Assembly (NCBI GenBank): GCA_000513055.1
Contig: AZYB01000002.1
Coordinates: 1-64,000 of the forward strand
DNA length: 64,000 nucleotides
DNA from: an alpha proteobacterium SCGC AAA288-N07
GTDB taxonomy: Bacteria > Pseudomonadota > Alphaproteobacteria > Pelagibacterales > Pelagibacteraceae
Reading direction: 5' to 3'
Positions 7,947 through 17,559 of this stretch are shown piece by piece. The translations under genes and the position numbers were made by a program. The notes under the pieces are model-generated. The model made no database searches. It was not told where the DNA came from and saw only the letters and a program-made list of their open reading frames with translations. The first letter of the stretch is position 1. Each line of letters opens with the position of its first letter.

Positions 7947-8330
7947 ATGGTAGAAGATTTTAATAAGCATTTAGGTAATATGTTGAAAATGCGCAGACTA
8001 GCCTTGGGTTTGACGCAGACTAAGGTTGCAAAAGCAATTAATGTTACTTTTCAACAAATTCAAAAATATGAAAAAGGAATTAATGGAGTTAGCTCAACAA
8101 GACTATTGCAATTATCAAATTATTTAAAAGTTCCAATAAATTATTTTTTTGATAACTTTGCTGAATATTTAAATAAATCAAATAAAAATAATGAAGACGG
8201 TATTTCAGTTAATTTCAGTTTTCTTCTGAATATTTATTCAGATTTAACACCAGAGCAAAAAACTAAACTTAAGAAACTAATGAGCAACGAAATTGACAAT
8301 GTAAATACAGTAAACACAAAATTAGGTTAA
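7947..8330 (+). CDS. XRE-family helix-turn-helix transcriptional regulator
   Basis: This 127-residue protein has an N-terminal Cro/C1-type HTH domain (about residues 10-65: 'LKMRRLALGLTQTKVAKAINVTFQQIQKYEKGINGVSSTRLLQLSNYLKVPINYFF'). A linker and a short helical C-terminal region (about 88-115) follow. Proteins of this form are common single-copy regulators in alphaproteobacteria and often repress their own genes. It is monocistronic: 168 bases of upstream DNA with an inverted repeat precede it, and convergent tRNA genes follow. A GAGGGG ribosome binding site lies about 10 bases before the ATG. Its targets are unknown; the shared half-site ahead of aapJ is only suggestive. Confidence 0.85.
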   Translation: MVEDFNKHLGNMLKMRRLALGLTQTKVAKAINVTFQQIQKYEKGINGVSSTRLLQLSNYLKVPINYFFDNFAEYLNKSNKNNEDGISVNFSFLLNIYSDLTPEQKTKLKKLMSNEIDNVNTVNTKLG

Positions 8331-8334
8331 CTAT

Positions 8335-8410
8335 TGGCTCCTCGGGCAGGACTCGAACCTGCGACCAATTGATTAACAGTCAACTGCTCTACCAACTGAG
8401 CTACCGAGGA
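8335..8410 (-). tRNA. tRNA-Asn (anticodon GTT)
   Basis: This is a 76-base cloverleaf on the minus strand with the acceptor stem TCCTCGG/CCGAGGA, D-loop AGCTCAGTTGGTAGAGC, anticodon loop CTGTTAA (GTT) and T-arm with GGTTCGAGTC. The terminal CCA is encoded. It lies 52 bases downstream of tRNA-Cys on the same strand and is probably co-transcribed with it. Confidence 0.95.
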
Positions 8411-8461
8411 ATGTAATAATTACTCAAGATACTTTTTTTTTATTACAACTCAAGTTTTTTA

Positions 8462-8535
8462 TGGAGGCCACGCCCAGAATCGAACTGGGATACAAGGATT
8501 TGCAATCCTCTGCGTAACCATTCCGCCACGTGGCC
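8462..8535 (-). tRNA. tRNA-Cys (anticodon GCA)
   Basis: This is a 74-base cloverleaf on the minus strand with acceptor stem GGCCACG/CGTGGCC, anticodon loop TTGCAAA (GCA), T-loop GTTCGATTC, U73 and encoded CCA. It is the first of a two-tRNA unit with tRNA-Asn. A TATAAT sequence lies about 40 bases upstream on this strand and may be its -10 element. Confidence 0.95.
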
Positions 8536-8591
8536 AAGTTTAAATAAATTCAATCTTTGTTTTTTAATAAATTATTATATGTTTGTATATA

Positions 8592-11231
8592 ATGCAAAAT
8601 CCTAATTACAACCATTTAAATATAGAAAAAAAAATTTACGAATATTGGGAGAAAAACAAATTTTTTAAGCCTAAAAGAAGTAAGAAAAAATATTTTTCCA
8701 TTGTAATACCACCACCTAATGTAACAGGAAATTTACACATGGGTCACGCATTAAATAATTCATTGCAGGATTTGTTAGTGCGTTTTTATAGAATGAATGG
8801 CTATGAAACTTTATGGCAACCAGGTACAGATCATGCTGGTATAGCAACTCAAGCAGTTGTTGAAAAAAAATTATCAGAAAAGGGAATCAGTAAAAATCAA
8901 TTAGGAAGAGACAATTTTGTTAAAGAGGTTTGGAAATGGAAAGAAGAATATGGAAATCAAATTCTTAATCAACTTAAAAAGTTAGGATGTTCATGTGACT
9001 GGTCACGTAATAGATTTACAATGGATGAAAATTTATCCAAAGCAGTAATAAAAACATTTGTTCAGCTTTATAAAAAAAAAATAATTTATAAAGATACAAA
9101 ATTAGTTAATTGGGATACAAAATTAGAAACTGCAATATCAGATTTGGAAGTTGAACAAAAAGAAGTTCAATCAAATCTTTATTATATAAAGTACAAAATT
9201 GATGGAGAAAATAATTTTCTAACAATAGCTACCACAAGACCGGAAACAATGCTTGGAGATACAGCTGTGGCTGTTAATCCAAAGGATGAAAGATATAAAA
9301 ATTATATTGGGAAAAAAATAATTGTACCAATTGTAGAAAGAAAAGTGAAAATAATCGCAGATAAATATGTTTCTATAAACCAGGGTTCGGGTGTACTTAA
9401 AGTAACCCCTGCCCATGATTTTAATGATTTTGAAATTGGAAAAAGGCACAAACTTGAATTTATAAATATTTTTGAAAAAAATGGTAAATTAAATAGTGTA
9501 GCTCCAAAAGAGTTAATAGGAGTAGATCGTTTTATAGCTAGAAATATAATTGTGAAAACACTTAAGGAAAAAAATTTATTAGAGAAAATTGTAAATATAA
9601 AAAATGCTTTACCTTTTGGAGATCGTTCAAGCTCAATTATAGAACCTTTACTAACGGAACAATGGTTTGCCGATGCAAAATTTTTAGCCAAAAAAGCTAT
9701 AGAAGTAGTTAAAAAAAAAAAGACTATTTTTTTTCCAAATAATTGGTCAAAAACTTATTTTCAATGGATGTATAATATACAACCTTGGTGTATCTCAAGA
9801 CAATTATGGTGGGGACACAGAATACCAGCTTGGTACTCGAAAGATAAAAAAATTTTTGTTGCTGAAAATGAACATCAAGCAAATAAAATTGCCAAAAAAT
9901 ACTATAAAAAAAATGTTGAATTAAAAAGAGATGAAGATGTACTAGACACATGGTTTTCATCTGCTCTTTGGCCGTTTGCTACATTGGGGTGGCCAAAAAA
10001 AACTTATGAGTTAAAAAGATTTTATCCGACATCTGTACTTGTAACTGGATTTGATATCATTTTCTTTTGGGTTGCCAGAATGTTGATGATGGGAAATCAT
10101 TTAATTAAAAAGGAACCTTTTTCTAAAGTTTATGTTCATGCTTTAGTAAGAGATGAAAAAGGTCAAAAAATGTCTAAATCGAAAGGTAATGTTATTGATC
10201 CGCTTGACATAATTAATAAATATGGTGCTGACTCATTAAGATTTACTTTAATTTCAATGGCTGTTCCAGGAAGAGATATAAAATTTTCGGAAGATAGAGT
10301 AAAAGGTTATAGAAATTTTATTAACAAAATTTGGAATGCAAACAATTTTTCCAAACTAAATAGTTGCAAGCTTTCAAAAAAATTTAATATTAAAAAAACT
10401 AAAATTGATGTGAACAAATGGATATATTTTGAATTAGTTAAAACTAGCAACGAAGCAAAAAAGTATATATCAAATTTCAGATTTGATGAAGCGGCAAGAG
10501 TAATTTATCAGTTTGTTTGGCATTCTTATTGTGACTGGTATATTGAATTTTTGAAGCCAATTTTTAATTCTAACAATAAAAAAAATATTAAAGAGTCTCG
10601 TAATATGTCTTCTTTTATCCAATCAAATATATTAATTCTTTTACATCCATTTATACCATTTTTTACTGAAAGTCTTTGGCAAGATTCTAAATTCAACAAT
10701 TATTTTAAAATACCATTGATGTTTAAAAATTGGGATATAAAATCTCAATCAACTTTTAGTAAAAGTTATAAGAAAATTGATTGGCTAATCGATCTTGTAA
10801 CAAGCATAAGATCAACTAAAGTTGACTTAAATGTATCTCCAGGGTCATTTATCGATATTTCTACCGACGAATTAAATTCCAATAAAATAAGTATTATAAA
10901 TGATAATTTAGATGTATTTAAGAGAATAGGAAGAATTTCAGATATAAGTCATTCAAAATTAAATAAAAATGGAATAAAAATAATTGTTGGTGGACAGACT
11001 GTAACACTTTATTTTGATCAAAATTTGGATTTGAACGAACAAAAACAAAAAATATCCAACAAAGTTAAAGATTTAGATCAGAAAATAAATGGAATAAATA
11101 GCAAGTTAAAAAACAAATCTTTTTTAGAAAATGCTCCAAAACAGATAGTGCAAAAGGAAAAGAAAGCTCTAATAGAATATAAAATTGAACTTAAAAAGTT
11201 GAATAGTATTTTAAATAGTATTAAAAATTAA
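8592..11231 (+). CDS. valS: Valine--tRNA ligase
   Basis: This class I aminoacyl-tRNA synthetase charges tRNA-Val; it is 879 residues from the ATG at 8592 (a TTG three codons earlier is less likely). The ATP-binding HIGH motif is 'NLHMGHALN' near residue 45. The CP1 editing domain shows '[17 protein letters not shown]' and '[17 protein letters not shown]'. The KMSKS loop is '[14 protein letters not shown]' near residue 525. The C-terminal coiled-coil arm typical of ValRS is present (about residues 815-875, Lys/Leu/Asn-rich). ilvD starts two bases after its stop, an apt pairing because IlvD makes the valine precursor. Confidence 0.97.
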   Translation: MQNPNYNHLNIEKKIYEYWEKNKFFKPKRSKKKYFSIVIPPPNVTGNLHMGHALNNSLQDLLVRFYRMNGYETLWQPGTDHAGIATQAVVEKKLSEKGISKNQLGRDNFVKEVWKWKEEYGNQILNQLKKLGCSCDWSRNRFTMDENLSKAVIKTFVQLYKKKIIYKDTKLVNWDTKLETAISDLEVEQKEVQSNLYYIKYKIDGENNFLTIATTRPETMLGDTAVAVNPKDERYKNYIGKKIIVPIVERKVKIIADKYVSINQGSGVLKVTPAHDFNDFEIGKRHKLEFINIFEKNGKLNSVAPKELIGVDRFIARNIIVKTLKEKNLLEKIVNIKNALPFGDRSSSIIEPLLTEQWFADAKFLAKKAIEVVKKKKTIFFPNNWSKTYFQWMYNIQPWCISRQLWWGHRIPAWYSKDKKIFVAENEHQANKIAKKYYKKNVELKRDEDVLDTWFSSALWPFATLGWPKKTYELKRFYPTSVLVTGFDIIFFWVARMLMMGNHLIKKEPFSKVYVHALVRDEKGQKMSKSKGNVIDPLDIINKYGADSLRFTLISMAVPGRDIKFSEDRVKGYRNFINKIWNANNFSKLNSCKLSKKFNIKKTKIDVNKWIYFELVKTSNEAKKYISNFRFDEAARVIYQFVWHSYCDWYIEFLKPIFNSNNKKNIKESRNMSSFIQSNILILLHPFIPFFTESLWQDSKFNNYFKIPLMFKNWDIKSQSTFSKSYKKIDWLIDLVTSIRSTKVDLNVSPGSFIDISTDELNSNKISIINDNLDVFKRIGRISDISHSKLNKNGIKIIVGGQTVTLYFDQNLDLNEQKQKISNKVKDLDQKINGINSKLKNKSFLENAPKQIVQKEKKALIEYKIELKKLNSILNSIKN

Positions 11232-11233
11232 TT

Positions 11234-12949
11234 ATGAAATTCGATAAATCTAAACTACCAAGTAGACACGTTTCTGTAGGTGTCAAAAGTTCTGGGCATC
11301 GCTCAATGTATTATGCCATGGGTTTAAAAAAAGAAGATATTGAAAAACCTTTCATTGGTGTTGCAACTACATGGAATGAAGCTGCTCCTTGTAATATAAC
11401 TCTTTCTAGGCAGGCTCAGTCAGTAAAAAAAGGAGTTAAAGCGGCCGGAGGAACACCTCGTGAATTTACAACCATTACTGTTACTGATGGTATTGCAATG
11501 GGCCATGCTGGAATGAAATCATCTTTAATTAGTAGAGAAATAATAGCTGATTCTGTAGAACTAACAATGAGAGGACATTGCTACGATGCCCTTGTGGGAT
11601 TAGCTGGATGTGATAAATCGCTACCCGGTCTTATGATGGTTATGGTTCGATTAAATGTGCCTTCAGTTTTTATTTATGGCGGATCAATATTGCCAGGAAA
11701 TTTTAAGGGCAAAGATGTGACCATAGCAGATGTTTTTGAAGGTATAGGAAAACATTCTACTGGGGCAATGAGTAAAGAAGATTTATTTGAATTAGAAACA
11801 TTAGCTTGTCCATCCGGGGGTTCCTGTGGTGGTCAATTTACAGCCAATACTATGGCATGTGTTTCTGAAGCATTAGGTCTAGCATTACCAGGTTCAGCTG
11901 GCACACCAGCAGTATATGAGGAGCGCGATAAATTTTCTGTTTCAAGCGGAGAGGCTGTAATGCATTTATTAGAAAAAAAAATTAGACCCAGAGACATAGT
12001 TACTCGTAAATCTTTAGAAAATGCAGCAGTCGTAGTAGCTGCGTCTGGCGGATCTACTAATGCTGCTTTGCATCTACCTGCAATTGCAAATGAAGCAGGT
12101 ATTAAATTTACATTAGAAGATGTAACAAATATTTCAAAAAAAACACCCTATATTGCAGATCTTAAACCTGGCGGCAAATATGTTGCAAAGGATTTATATG
12201 AAATAGGCGGTGTCCCAATTTTAATAAAAGCTTTACTAGAAGGAGGTTTTTTACATGAGGATTGTATGACTGTTTCAGGAAAAACAATTGGTGAAAATCA
12301 TAAGGATATTATCTTTCCATCTGATCAAAAAGTAATTTACAAAACTTCTAAGCCATTAAATCCAACTGGAGGTTTTGTTGGATTAAAAGGAAATTTGGCA
12401 CCGGAAGGAGCTATTGTAAAAGTTGCTGGCATGAAAAGAAAAAAATTTAAAGGTAAGGCAAAATGTTTTGATAGTGAAAAATATGCATTGGATGCGGTTC
12501 TAAAAAGAAAGATCAAACCTGGAGATGTAGTTGTCATTAGGTATGAAGGACCAAAAGGAAGTCCAGGTATGCCAGAAATGTTATCTACTACCGCAGCTAT
12601 TTATGGACAGGGATTGGGTGAAGAGGTTGCTCTAATAACAGACGGCCGTTTTTCTGGAGCAACACATGGGTTTTGTGTTGGTCATGTTGGCCCAGAAGCA
12701 GCTAATTGCGGAGCTATAGGTTTAATTAAGAATGGTGATATCATAGAAATAGATGCTGAAAAAGGTTCGTTAAAAGTTCAGTTAACCAACAAAGAGTTGA
12801 TTAAACGAAAAAAAAAATGGAAACCAAAAAAGACTGAATATAATTCAGGAACATTGTGGAAATATTCTCAGTCTGTCGGTCCAGCATTTAATGGAGCAGT
12901 TACACATCCTGGCGCTTCTAAAGAAAAAAAATCTTACGCTGACATATAG
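11234..12949 (+). CDS. ilvD: Dihydroxy-acid dehydratase
   Basis: This 571-residue enzyme dehydrates 2,3-dihydroxy-isovalerate and 2,3-dihydroxy-3-methylvalerate to the 2-keto acids of valine and isoleucine. The Fe-S cluster cysteines are visible in 'EAAPCNIT' (about 54), '[10 protein letters not shown]' (about 126) and '[16 protein letters not shown]' (about 192-207). The latter two flank the Mg-binding region. The C-terminal swivel domain holds 'SPGMPEML' and '[21 protein letters not shown]'. The gene sits between valS and manC with gaps of two and six bases, so the whole run from valS to the pse-like genes may be one transcript. Confidence 0.97.
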   Translation: MKFDKSKLPSRHVSVGVKSSGHRSMYYAMGLKKEDIEKPFIGVATTWNEAAPCNITLSRQAQSVKKGVKAAGGTPREFTTITVTDGIAMGHAGMKSSLISREIIADSVELTMRGHCYDALVGLAGCDKSLPGLMMVMVRLNVPSVFIYGGSILPGNFKGKDVTIADVFEGIGKHSTGAMSKEDLFELETLACPSGGSCGGQFTANTMACVSEALGLALPGSAGTPAVYEERDKFSVSSGEAVMHLLEKKIRPRDIVTRKSLENAAVVVAASGGSTNAALHLPAIANEAGIKFTLEDVTNISKKTPYIADLKPGGKYVAKDLYEIGGVPILIKALLEGGFLHEDCMTVSGKTIGENHKDIIFPSDQKVIYKTSKPLNPTGGFVGLKGNLAPEGAIVKVAGMKRKKFKGKAKCFDSEKYALDAVLKRKIKPGDVVVIRYEGPKGSPGMPEMLSTTAAIYGQGLGEEVALITDGRFSGATHGFCVGHVGPEAANCGAIGLIKNGDIIEIDAEKGSLKVQLTNKELIKRKKKWKPKKTEYNSGTLWKYSQSVGPAFNGAVTHPGASKEKKSYADI

Positions 12950-12955
12950 TTAATA

Positions 12956-14161
12956 ATGAAAATAAAACCAGTTATTATGTGCGGCGGGGCAGGCACAAGG
13001 CTGTGGTCACAATCAAAAAAAAATATTCCAAAACAATTTATTAATTTTGGTGGTTGGACTTTATTTGAAAAAACTCTTCAAAGGATAAAAAATTCAATAT
13101 TTGATTATCCTATAATAAGTACGAATATAGCTTATGTAAATTTAGTTAGGAAATATCTACTAAAATCTAAAATTAAAAAATTTAAAATAATTTTAGAAAC
13201 TTCTAAAAAGAACACAGCACCTTCAATATTGTCGTCTGCTTTATTAAAAGAAATTCCACATAATCAATCTATGATTTTCTTATCAGCGGACCATTTAATT
13301 GAAAAAATTAAAAAATTTAACAAGTCAATTATGTTAAACAAAAAATTTCTAAACGAAAACAATATTTTTATTTTTGGTATTAAACCGACTACACCATCAT
13401 CTGAATATGGTTATTTTTTAACAAAAAAAATTTCAATAAATATTAATAAAGTCGATAGATTCATTGAAAAACCTAACGTAAATATAGCAAAAAAAATTAT
13501 AAAAAAAAAGGGTTATTGGAATTCAGGAATTTTTTTTGCAAGAAAAGACTCAATAGTAAATAATTTTAAAAAGTACCAGCCTAAAATATTCAAGCTATGT
13601 AATGATGCGGTAAATAAATCAACAATATATAAAAATGCTTATCAATTAAATGGAAATTCATTTAATAAATTAAAAGAAAAATCATTTGATTATGCAATTT
13701 TAGAAAAAGCAAAAAATATTAACGCTATTAAATTAAATATTCCATGGTCAGATCTAGGTAGCTGGAAAGAAATTTCTATGATTTTCTACAAAAATAAAAC
13801 CAACTACTATAATAAACGGAATGTTTTTAATAGACCTTGGGGTAAATATATTAACCTATATTCAGGAAATGGTTTTCTGGTAAAGGAAATTGTGGTTAAT
13901 CCAAAATCATCTATCAGTTTACAAAAACATCGTCACCGATCTGAACATTGGACAATTGTATTAGGTAGGCCTAAAATTACAATTAATAAAAAAAAATTTT
14001 TTATAAAAACAAATGATTCAATTTTTATTCCAAAAGGTTCAATTCATAGAATTGAAAATATTTACAAAAATCCTGTCAAAATTATTGAGATTCAAATTGG
14101 ATCAATTTTAAGAGAAACTGATATAATTAGATATAAAGATATTTATGGGAGAACTAATTAA
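12956..14161 (+). CDS. manC: Mannose-1-phosphate guanylyltransferase (ManC type, with cupin domain)
   Basis: This 401-residue protein makes GDP-mannose from mannose-1-phosphate and GTP. The nucleotidyltransferase domain starts with the signature 'GGAGTRLW' (residues about 10-17), followed by the conserved 'PKQF'. 'ILLSADH'-like 'MIFLSADHLI' and 'GYWNSGIFF' follow. The C-terminal cupin, the type II mannose-6-phosphate isomerase domain, is present from about residue 290, with 'RPWGKYINLY' and 'LQKHRHRSEHW'. The protein is somewhat shorter than the usual 460-480 residues, mainly through a compact linker. It is the first gene of the A-rich surface-sugar block. No other GDP-mannose enzyme lies in the window, so the sugar's fate cannot be traced here. 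Confidence 0.88.
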   Translation: MKIKPVIMCGGAGTRLWSQSKKNIPKQFINFGGWTLFEKTLQRIKNSIFDYPIISTNIAYVNLVRKYLLKSKIKKFKIILETSKKNTAPSILSSALLKEIPHNQSMIFLSADHLIEKIKKFNKSIMLNKKFLNENNIFIFGIKPTTPSSEYGYFLTKKISININKVDRFIEKPNVNIAKKIIKKKGYWNSGIFFARKDSIVNNFKKYQPKIFKLCNDAVNKSTIYKNAYQLNGNSFNKLKEKSFDYAILEKAKNINAIKLNIPWSDLGSWKEISMIFYKNKTNYYNKRNVFNRPWGKYINLYSGNGFLVKEIVVNPKSSISLQKHRHRSEHWTIVLGRPKITINKKKFFIKTNDSIFIPKGSIHRIENIYKNPVKIIEIQIGSILRETDIIRYKDIYGRTN

Positions 14162-14163
14162 TA

Positions 14164-15282
14164 ATGGAAAAAAATAGAAATTTGAAAAAAAAAAAACATT
14201 TGAAATTAGGTTTTATAGGTGGTGGTATAAATTCCACAATTGGCAAGATCCACTACCTTGCAAGTAAACTTGATGACAATTGGAAACTCGAATCTGGTTT
14301 TTTTAGCAGAGATCAAAAAGACAATATTAAAAGTGCAAAAGAATTTGGCGTTCCATTAAATAGAAACTACAATAAATTTGAATTATTTCTCAAAAAAGAA
14401 AAAAAATTATTAGATGCCGTTTCTCTGATAACACCTCCTGAAACTCACTTTTATTATTTAAAAAAATTACTTGAAAAAAATTTTTTTGTTATTTGTGATA
14501 AACCATTAGTAGTTAGTTCTACAGAAATTAAAAAAATAAAGAAAATTAAAAATTATCGAAATTTAAGAATTACCTATAATTATACAGGATATCCTATAGT
14601 TAGAGAATTAAAAAAAATTATTTCTGAAAAAAAGCTTGGAAAAATTAAAAAAATTTTATTTGAAATGCCTCAAGATGCACTTACAAATAATTCAAGGAAA
14701 AAAATTAAAATTAAAAACTGGAGATTAAAAGATAGGCATTTGCCAAATATTTGTTATGACCTAGGATCTCATTTATTTAATTTAGCTAATTTTCTACTTT
14801 TAGAAAATCCAAGTAGTGTATTTGGTAATTACTTTAATTCTTCAGGAATTAAAAATATTCATGATAATGCCATGATTATGCTAAAATATAAAAGCGGCAT
14901 CAATGGCTTTTTATGGTTTGGTAAATCTGCAGTAGGTTATAGAAATGGATTAAAACTTAGAATATTTGGAAAAAAAGGCTCATTAACATGGCACCAAATG
15001 AAACCAGAAGAATTTGAGCTATCTAAATTAGATGGTTCTATAATAAAATACGACCTATCGTCTAGCAATCTACAAAAAAATAATAAGGAATGTATAAGAT
15101 ATAAGCTTGGACACCCATCGGGTTTTATAGAAGCATTTGCTAATTCCTATAACGACATATCAAATTATTTTCAATCGAAAAGAACAGATTATACATTTGG
15201 TGTTAATGAGTCAGAGGATATTACTTTTTTATTAGAAAAATCTTTCGAGTCTCATAAAAAAAAAGCGTGGGTAAATGTATAA
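14164..15282 (+). CDS. Gfo/Idh/MocA-family sugar oxidoreductase
   Basis: This is a 372-residue NAD(P)-dependent dehydrogenase of the glucose-fructose oxidoreductase/inositol dehydrogenase family. The Rossmann motif is 'LGFIGGGINSTIGKIHYLAS' near residues 15-34. The catalytic 'EKP'-type motif reads 'CDKPLVVSS' near 112-120, and the C-terminal domain has 'YDLGSHLFNLANFL' near 196-209 with the expected conserved histidine. In surface-polysaccharide clusters such enzymes oxidise a nucleotide sugar or a free sugar, often at C3, before transamination, but no aminotransferase is present here. It lies two bases after manC and nine before the ketopantoate-reductase-like gene. The substrate is unknown. 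Confidence 0.8.
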   Translation: MEKNRNLKKKKHLKLGFIGGGINSTIGKIHYLASKLDDNWKLESGFFSRDQKDNIKSAKEFGVPLNRNYNKFELFLKKEKKLLDAVSLITPPETHFYYLKKLLEKNFFVICDKPLVVSSTEIKKIKKIKNYRNLRITYNYTGYPIVRELKKIISEKKLGKIKKILFEMPQDALTNNSRKKIKIKNWRLKDRHLPNICYDLGSHLFNLANFLLLENPSSVFGNYFNSSGIKNIHDNAMIMLKYKSGINGFLWFGKSAVGYRNGLKLRIFGKKGSLTWHQMKPEEFELSKLDGSIIKYDLSSSNLQKNNKECIRYKLGHPSGFIEAFANSYNDISNYFQSKRTDYTFGVNESEDITFLLEKSFESHKKKAWVNV

Positions 15283-15291
15283 TTTTTACTG

Positions 15292-16260
15292 ATGAAAATT
15301 TTGATATATGGGGCAGGTGCAATTGGGTGCCATTTGGCTTATTGTTTAAATGATAATAATCATATTACATTATTGGCAAGAGGGCAGCACTATAGAGAAA
15401 TAAAGAAAAATGGCTTGATTGTTAAAATATATAATAACAAAAAATTACTTAAGAAAAAAAAATTATTAATTAATGAAAATTTAAAAATATTTGATGATTT
15501 TATAAAAATTAAAAATATTAAATATGATGTAGTTTTTATAACTGTAAAAATAAAAGATTATAATTCAATCTTAATAAATAATATTAAAAAAATTATTAAA
15601 CCCAACAGCGCAATAATAACTCCATGTACTGGATTTTCCAATTGGTGGTTTGAAAAAATTTTTAATAAGAAAAATAAAAAAGGTTTTAACATAAAAAATG
15701 TAATTGCCATGACAATGTGGCTCTCATCTAAAATTGAAAAACCCGGATCAATATGCGTTAAACATATTCAAAGAGGATATCCAATGAAAGAAGTAAATAT
15801 TTCCTCAAAAAATAAAACAGATTTTCTAAGAAAAAACATTAAAAAACATTGCAAATCACCAATAATAAAAAATGCTGAAAGTGAAATATATATTAAAACA
15901 ATTAATGCTTTTGCTTTTAACTTGGTAGCTCTAATTACAGGATTTACTAATAAAGAATTAAAAAAAGATGCAGACTCAATTGAAAAAATAAAAAAAACAA
16001 TGAATGAATTTGATTTAATTATCAAAAGCTTAGGCATAAAAATATATCAATCTATTGACAGTCGAGTTGAACAAACTTTAATGAGCAATGAACATACAAT
16101 GAGCATGCTGAATGATCTCAACAATAGAAGAAAAATTGAAATAAAGTATTTATGGAAAAATCTTGAGATCTTTTTAAAACTATCTAATCGAAAAGCACCA
16201 TTTACCAATTCATTATATAATTTATTGTTGAAAAAAATAAAAAATAAAAATGTTTTATAA
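15292..16260 (+). CDS. 2-dehydropantoate 2-reductase-like (ApbA/PanE family) oxidoreductase
   Basis: This is a 322-residue protein with the ApbA/PanE fold. The N-terminal NADP motif 'IYGAGAIGCHLAYCL' is at residues about 4-18, followed by 'LLARGQH'. Further on come 'VFITVKIKDY', the conserved lysine region around residue 200 (IKTINAFAFNLVALITG), and the C-terminal 'HTMSMLNDLNNRRKIEIKYL', equivalent to the family's 'pSMlqDl..gr.tEid.l'. True PanE makes pantoate for coenzyme A and the ACP prosthetic group. Its position inside a nonulosonate-type cluster suggests either that, or reduction of another 2-keto acid. The gene overlaps the pseI-like gene by 11 bases, a sign of tight co-expression. Confidence 0.8.
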   Translation: MKILIYGAGAIGCHLAYCLNDNNHITLLARGQHYREIKKNGLIVKIYNNKKLLKKKKLLINENLKIFDDFIKIKNIKYDVVFITVKIKDYNSILINNIKKIIKPNSAIITPCTGFSNWWFEKIFNKKNKKGFNIKNVIAMTMWLSSKIEKPGSICVKHIQRGYPMKEVNISSKNKTDFLRKNIKKHCKSPIIKNAESEIYIKTINAFAFNLVALITGFTNKELKKDADSIEKIKKTMNEFDLIIKSLGIKIYQSIDSRVEQTLMSNEHTMSMLNDLNNRRKIEIKYLWKNLEIFLKLSNRKAPFTNSLYNLLLKKIKNKNVL

Positions 16261-17305
16261 TAAAATAAATAAAATTTTTAAAAAAAATAACAACGATGTT
16301 TTTATTGTTGGTGAGATTTCAGCTAACCATAATGGTAAAATAAAAAATATATATAAAATAATTAACCAAAATAAAAAGATTGGATTAGATGCAATTAAAG
16401 TTCAAATATATAATCCAAATAATATTACGATAAATTCTAATAAACCAGATTTTTTATTAAAAAAAAATAATCCATGGAACAAGTATAAAAATTTATATAA
16501 CTTATATAATAAAGCCCAGACACCAAAAAATTGGTATCCAAAAATTCTTTCAAAATGTAAAAAAAATAATCTAATTTTATTTTCTTCAGTTTTTGATAAC
16601 GATACTATAGATTTTTTAGAAAAATATAATTGTCCAATTTATAAAATTGCATCTCCAGAAATAACTGATATTCCTTTGTTGAAAAAAGTTGCTAGAACAA
16701 AAAAACCAGTAATTATTTCTAGTGGCTTATCAAAATATTCAGATCTTAAACTTGCTATATCAACATTAAAAAAAAATGGATGCAAAAAAATTATATTGCT
16801 TAAATGTACTTCTAGTTATCCTGCGCCAATAAGTGAATTGAACCTAAAAACTATGAATAACTATAAAAAAAAATTCAATATAGAAATCGGATTTTCTGAT
16901 CATTCAAAAGGAAATTTAGCAGCAGTTGTTGCCGCAGCCAATGGAGCAAAAATTATAGAAAAACATATTTTGTTGAATAGAAAAGAAAAAACTGTCGATA
17001 GCTTTTTTTCTTCTGATATTCATCAATTTACAAAATTAGTTAAAAATATAAGGAGTGTTGAAAAAATTTTAGGTAAAGTTAATTATGCAATTACAAAAAG
17101 TTCAAAAAAGAATATTTCAGGAAAAAAATCTATTTATGTTTTTAAAGATATAAAAAAAAATGAGAAATTTTCTAAATCAAACATTAAATGTGTTCGCCCA
17201 CATTTTGGGTTACATCCGAGATATTTCAATTCCGTAATTGAAAAAAGATCAAAAAAAGACCTTTATAAGGGAGATAGATTAAAACTAGAGTATGTAAAAA
17301 AATGA
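16250..17305 (+). CDS. pseI: Pseudaminic acid synthase-like (NeuB/PseI family) nonulosonate synthase
   Basis: This 351-residue enzyme of the sialic acid synthase family condenses phosphoenolpyruvate with a six-carbon amino sugar to a nine-carbon 2-keto acid. The NeuB barrel is recognised by 'FIVGEISANHNG' (residues about 18-29), 'GLDAIKVQIYNPNNITI', 'IYKIASPEITDIPLLK', 'LLKCTSSYPAP', 'IGFSDHSKG' and 'IIEKHILLNR'. A C-terminal SAF (antifreeze-like) domain has 'VRPHFGLHPRYFNSVI', where the family has RPGxGIxP. The 'W..Y..LYNLYNKAQTP' segment points to PseI rather than NeuB. Upstream PseB and PseC and the CMP-transferase PseF are not in the window. It overlaps the preceding gene by 11 bases and the ACP gene by four. 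Confidence 0.85.
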   Translation: MFYNKINKIFKKNNNDVFIVGEISANHNGKIKNIYKIINQNKKIGLDAIKVQIYNPNNITINSNKPDFLLKKNNPWNKYKNLYNLYNKAQTPKNWYPKILSKCKKNNLILFSSVFDNDTIDFLEKYNCPIYKIASPEITDIPLLKKVARTKKPVIISSGLSKYSDLKLAISTLKKNGCKKIILLKCTSSYPAPISELNLKTMNNYKKKFNIEIGFSDHSKGNLAAVVAAANGAKIIEKHILLNRKEKTVDSFFSSDIHQFTKLVKNIRSVEKILGKVNYAITKSSKKNISGKKSIYVFKDIKKNEKFSKSNIKCVRPHFGLHPRYFNSVIEKRSKKDLYKGDRLKLEYVKK

Positions 17306-17559
17306 AGAAAGAAAAAGAAATTGCTAAATTTATTATTCTTAGATTAAAAAAAATTAATCAACTAAAATTTTTGAAAGTTAGAGCAATCGAAACTATCAAT
17401 ATATTAACTGATGAACGCATTGATTCTCTTCAATTAATGAATTTAATAGTTTCCATAGAAACAAAATTTAATATCAAGTTAAATCAGCAAAGTTTTTTTG
17501 ATAGAAAAAAATTAATACTTAAAGACTTAATTAAAATTGTATCAAAAAAAATTAAATAA
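17302..17559 (+). CDS. Stand-alone acyl carrier protein
   Basis: This 85-residue four-helix carrier protein has the phosphopantetheine attachment site 'ERIDSLQLMNLI', where S42 is the predicted modified serine. 'FDRKK' and a terminal helix follow. It is Lys-rich (basic), unlike the acidic fatty-acid-synthesis ACP, and so is likely a specialised carrier rather than AcpP. It starts in the last codon of the pseI-like gene (ATGA overlap), and its stop codon overlaps the ATG of the ligase gene by one base. This makes ligase-loaded acyl or aminoacyl carriage its most probable job. The cargo is unknown. Confidence 0.8.
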   Translation: MKKEKEIAKFIILRLKKINQLKFLKVRAIETINILTDERIDSLQLMNLIVSIETKFNIKLNQQSFFDRKKLILKDLIKIVSKKIK

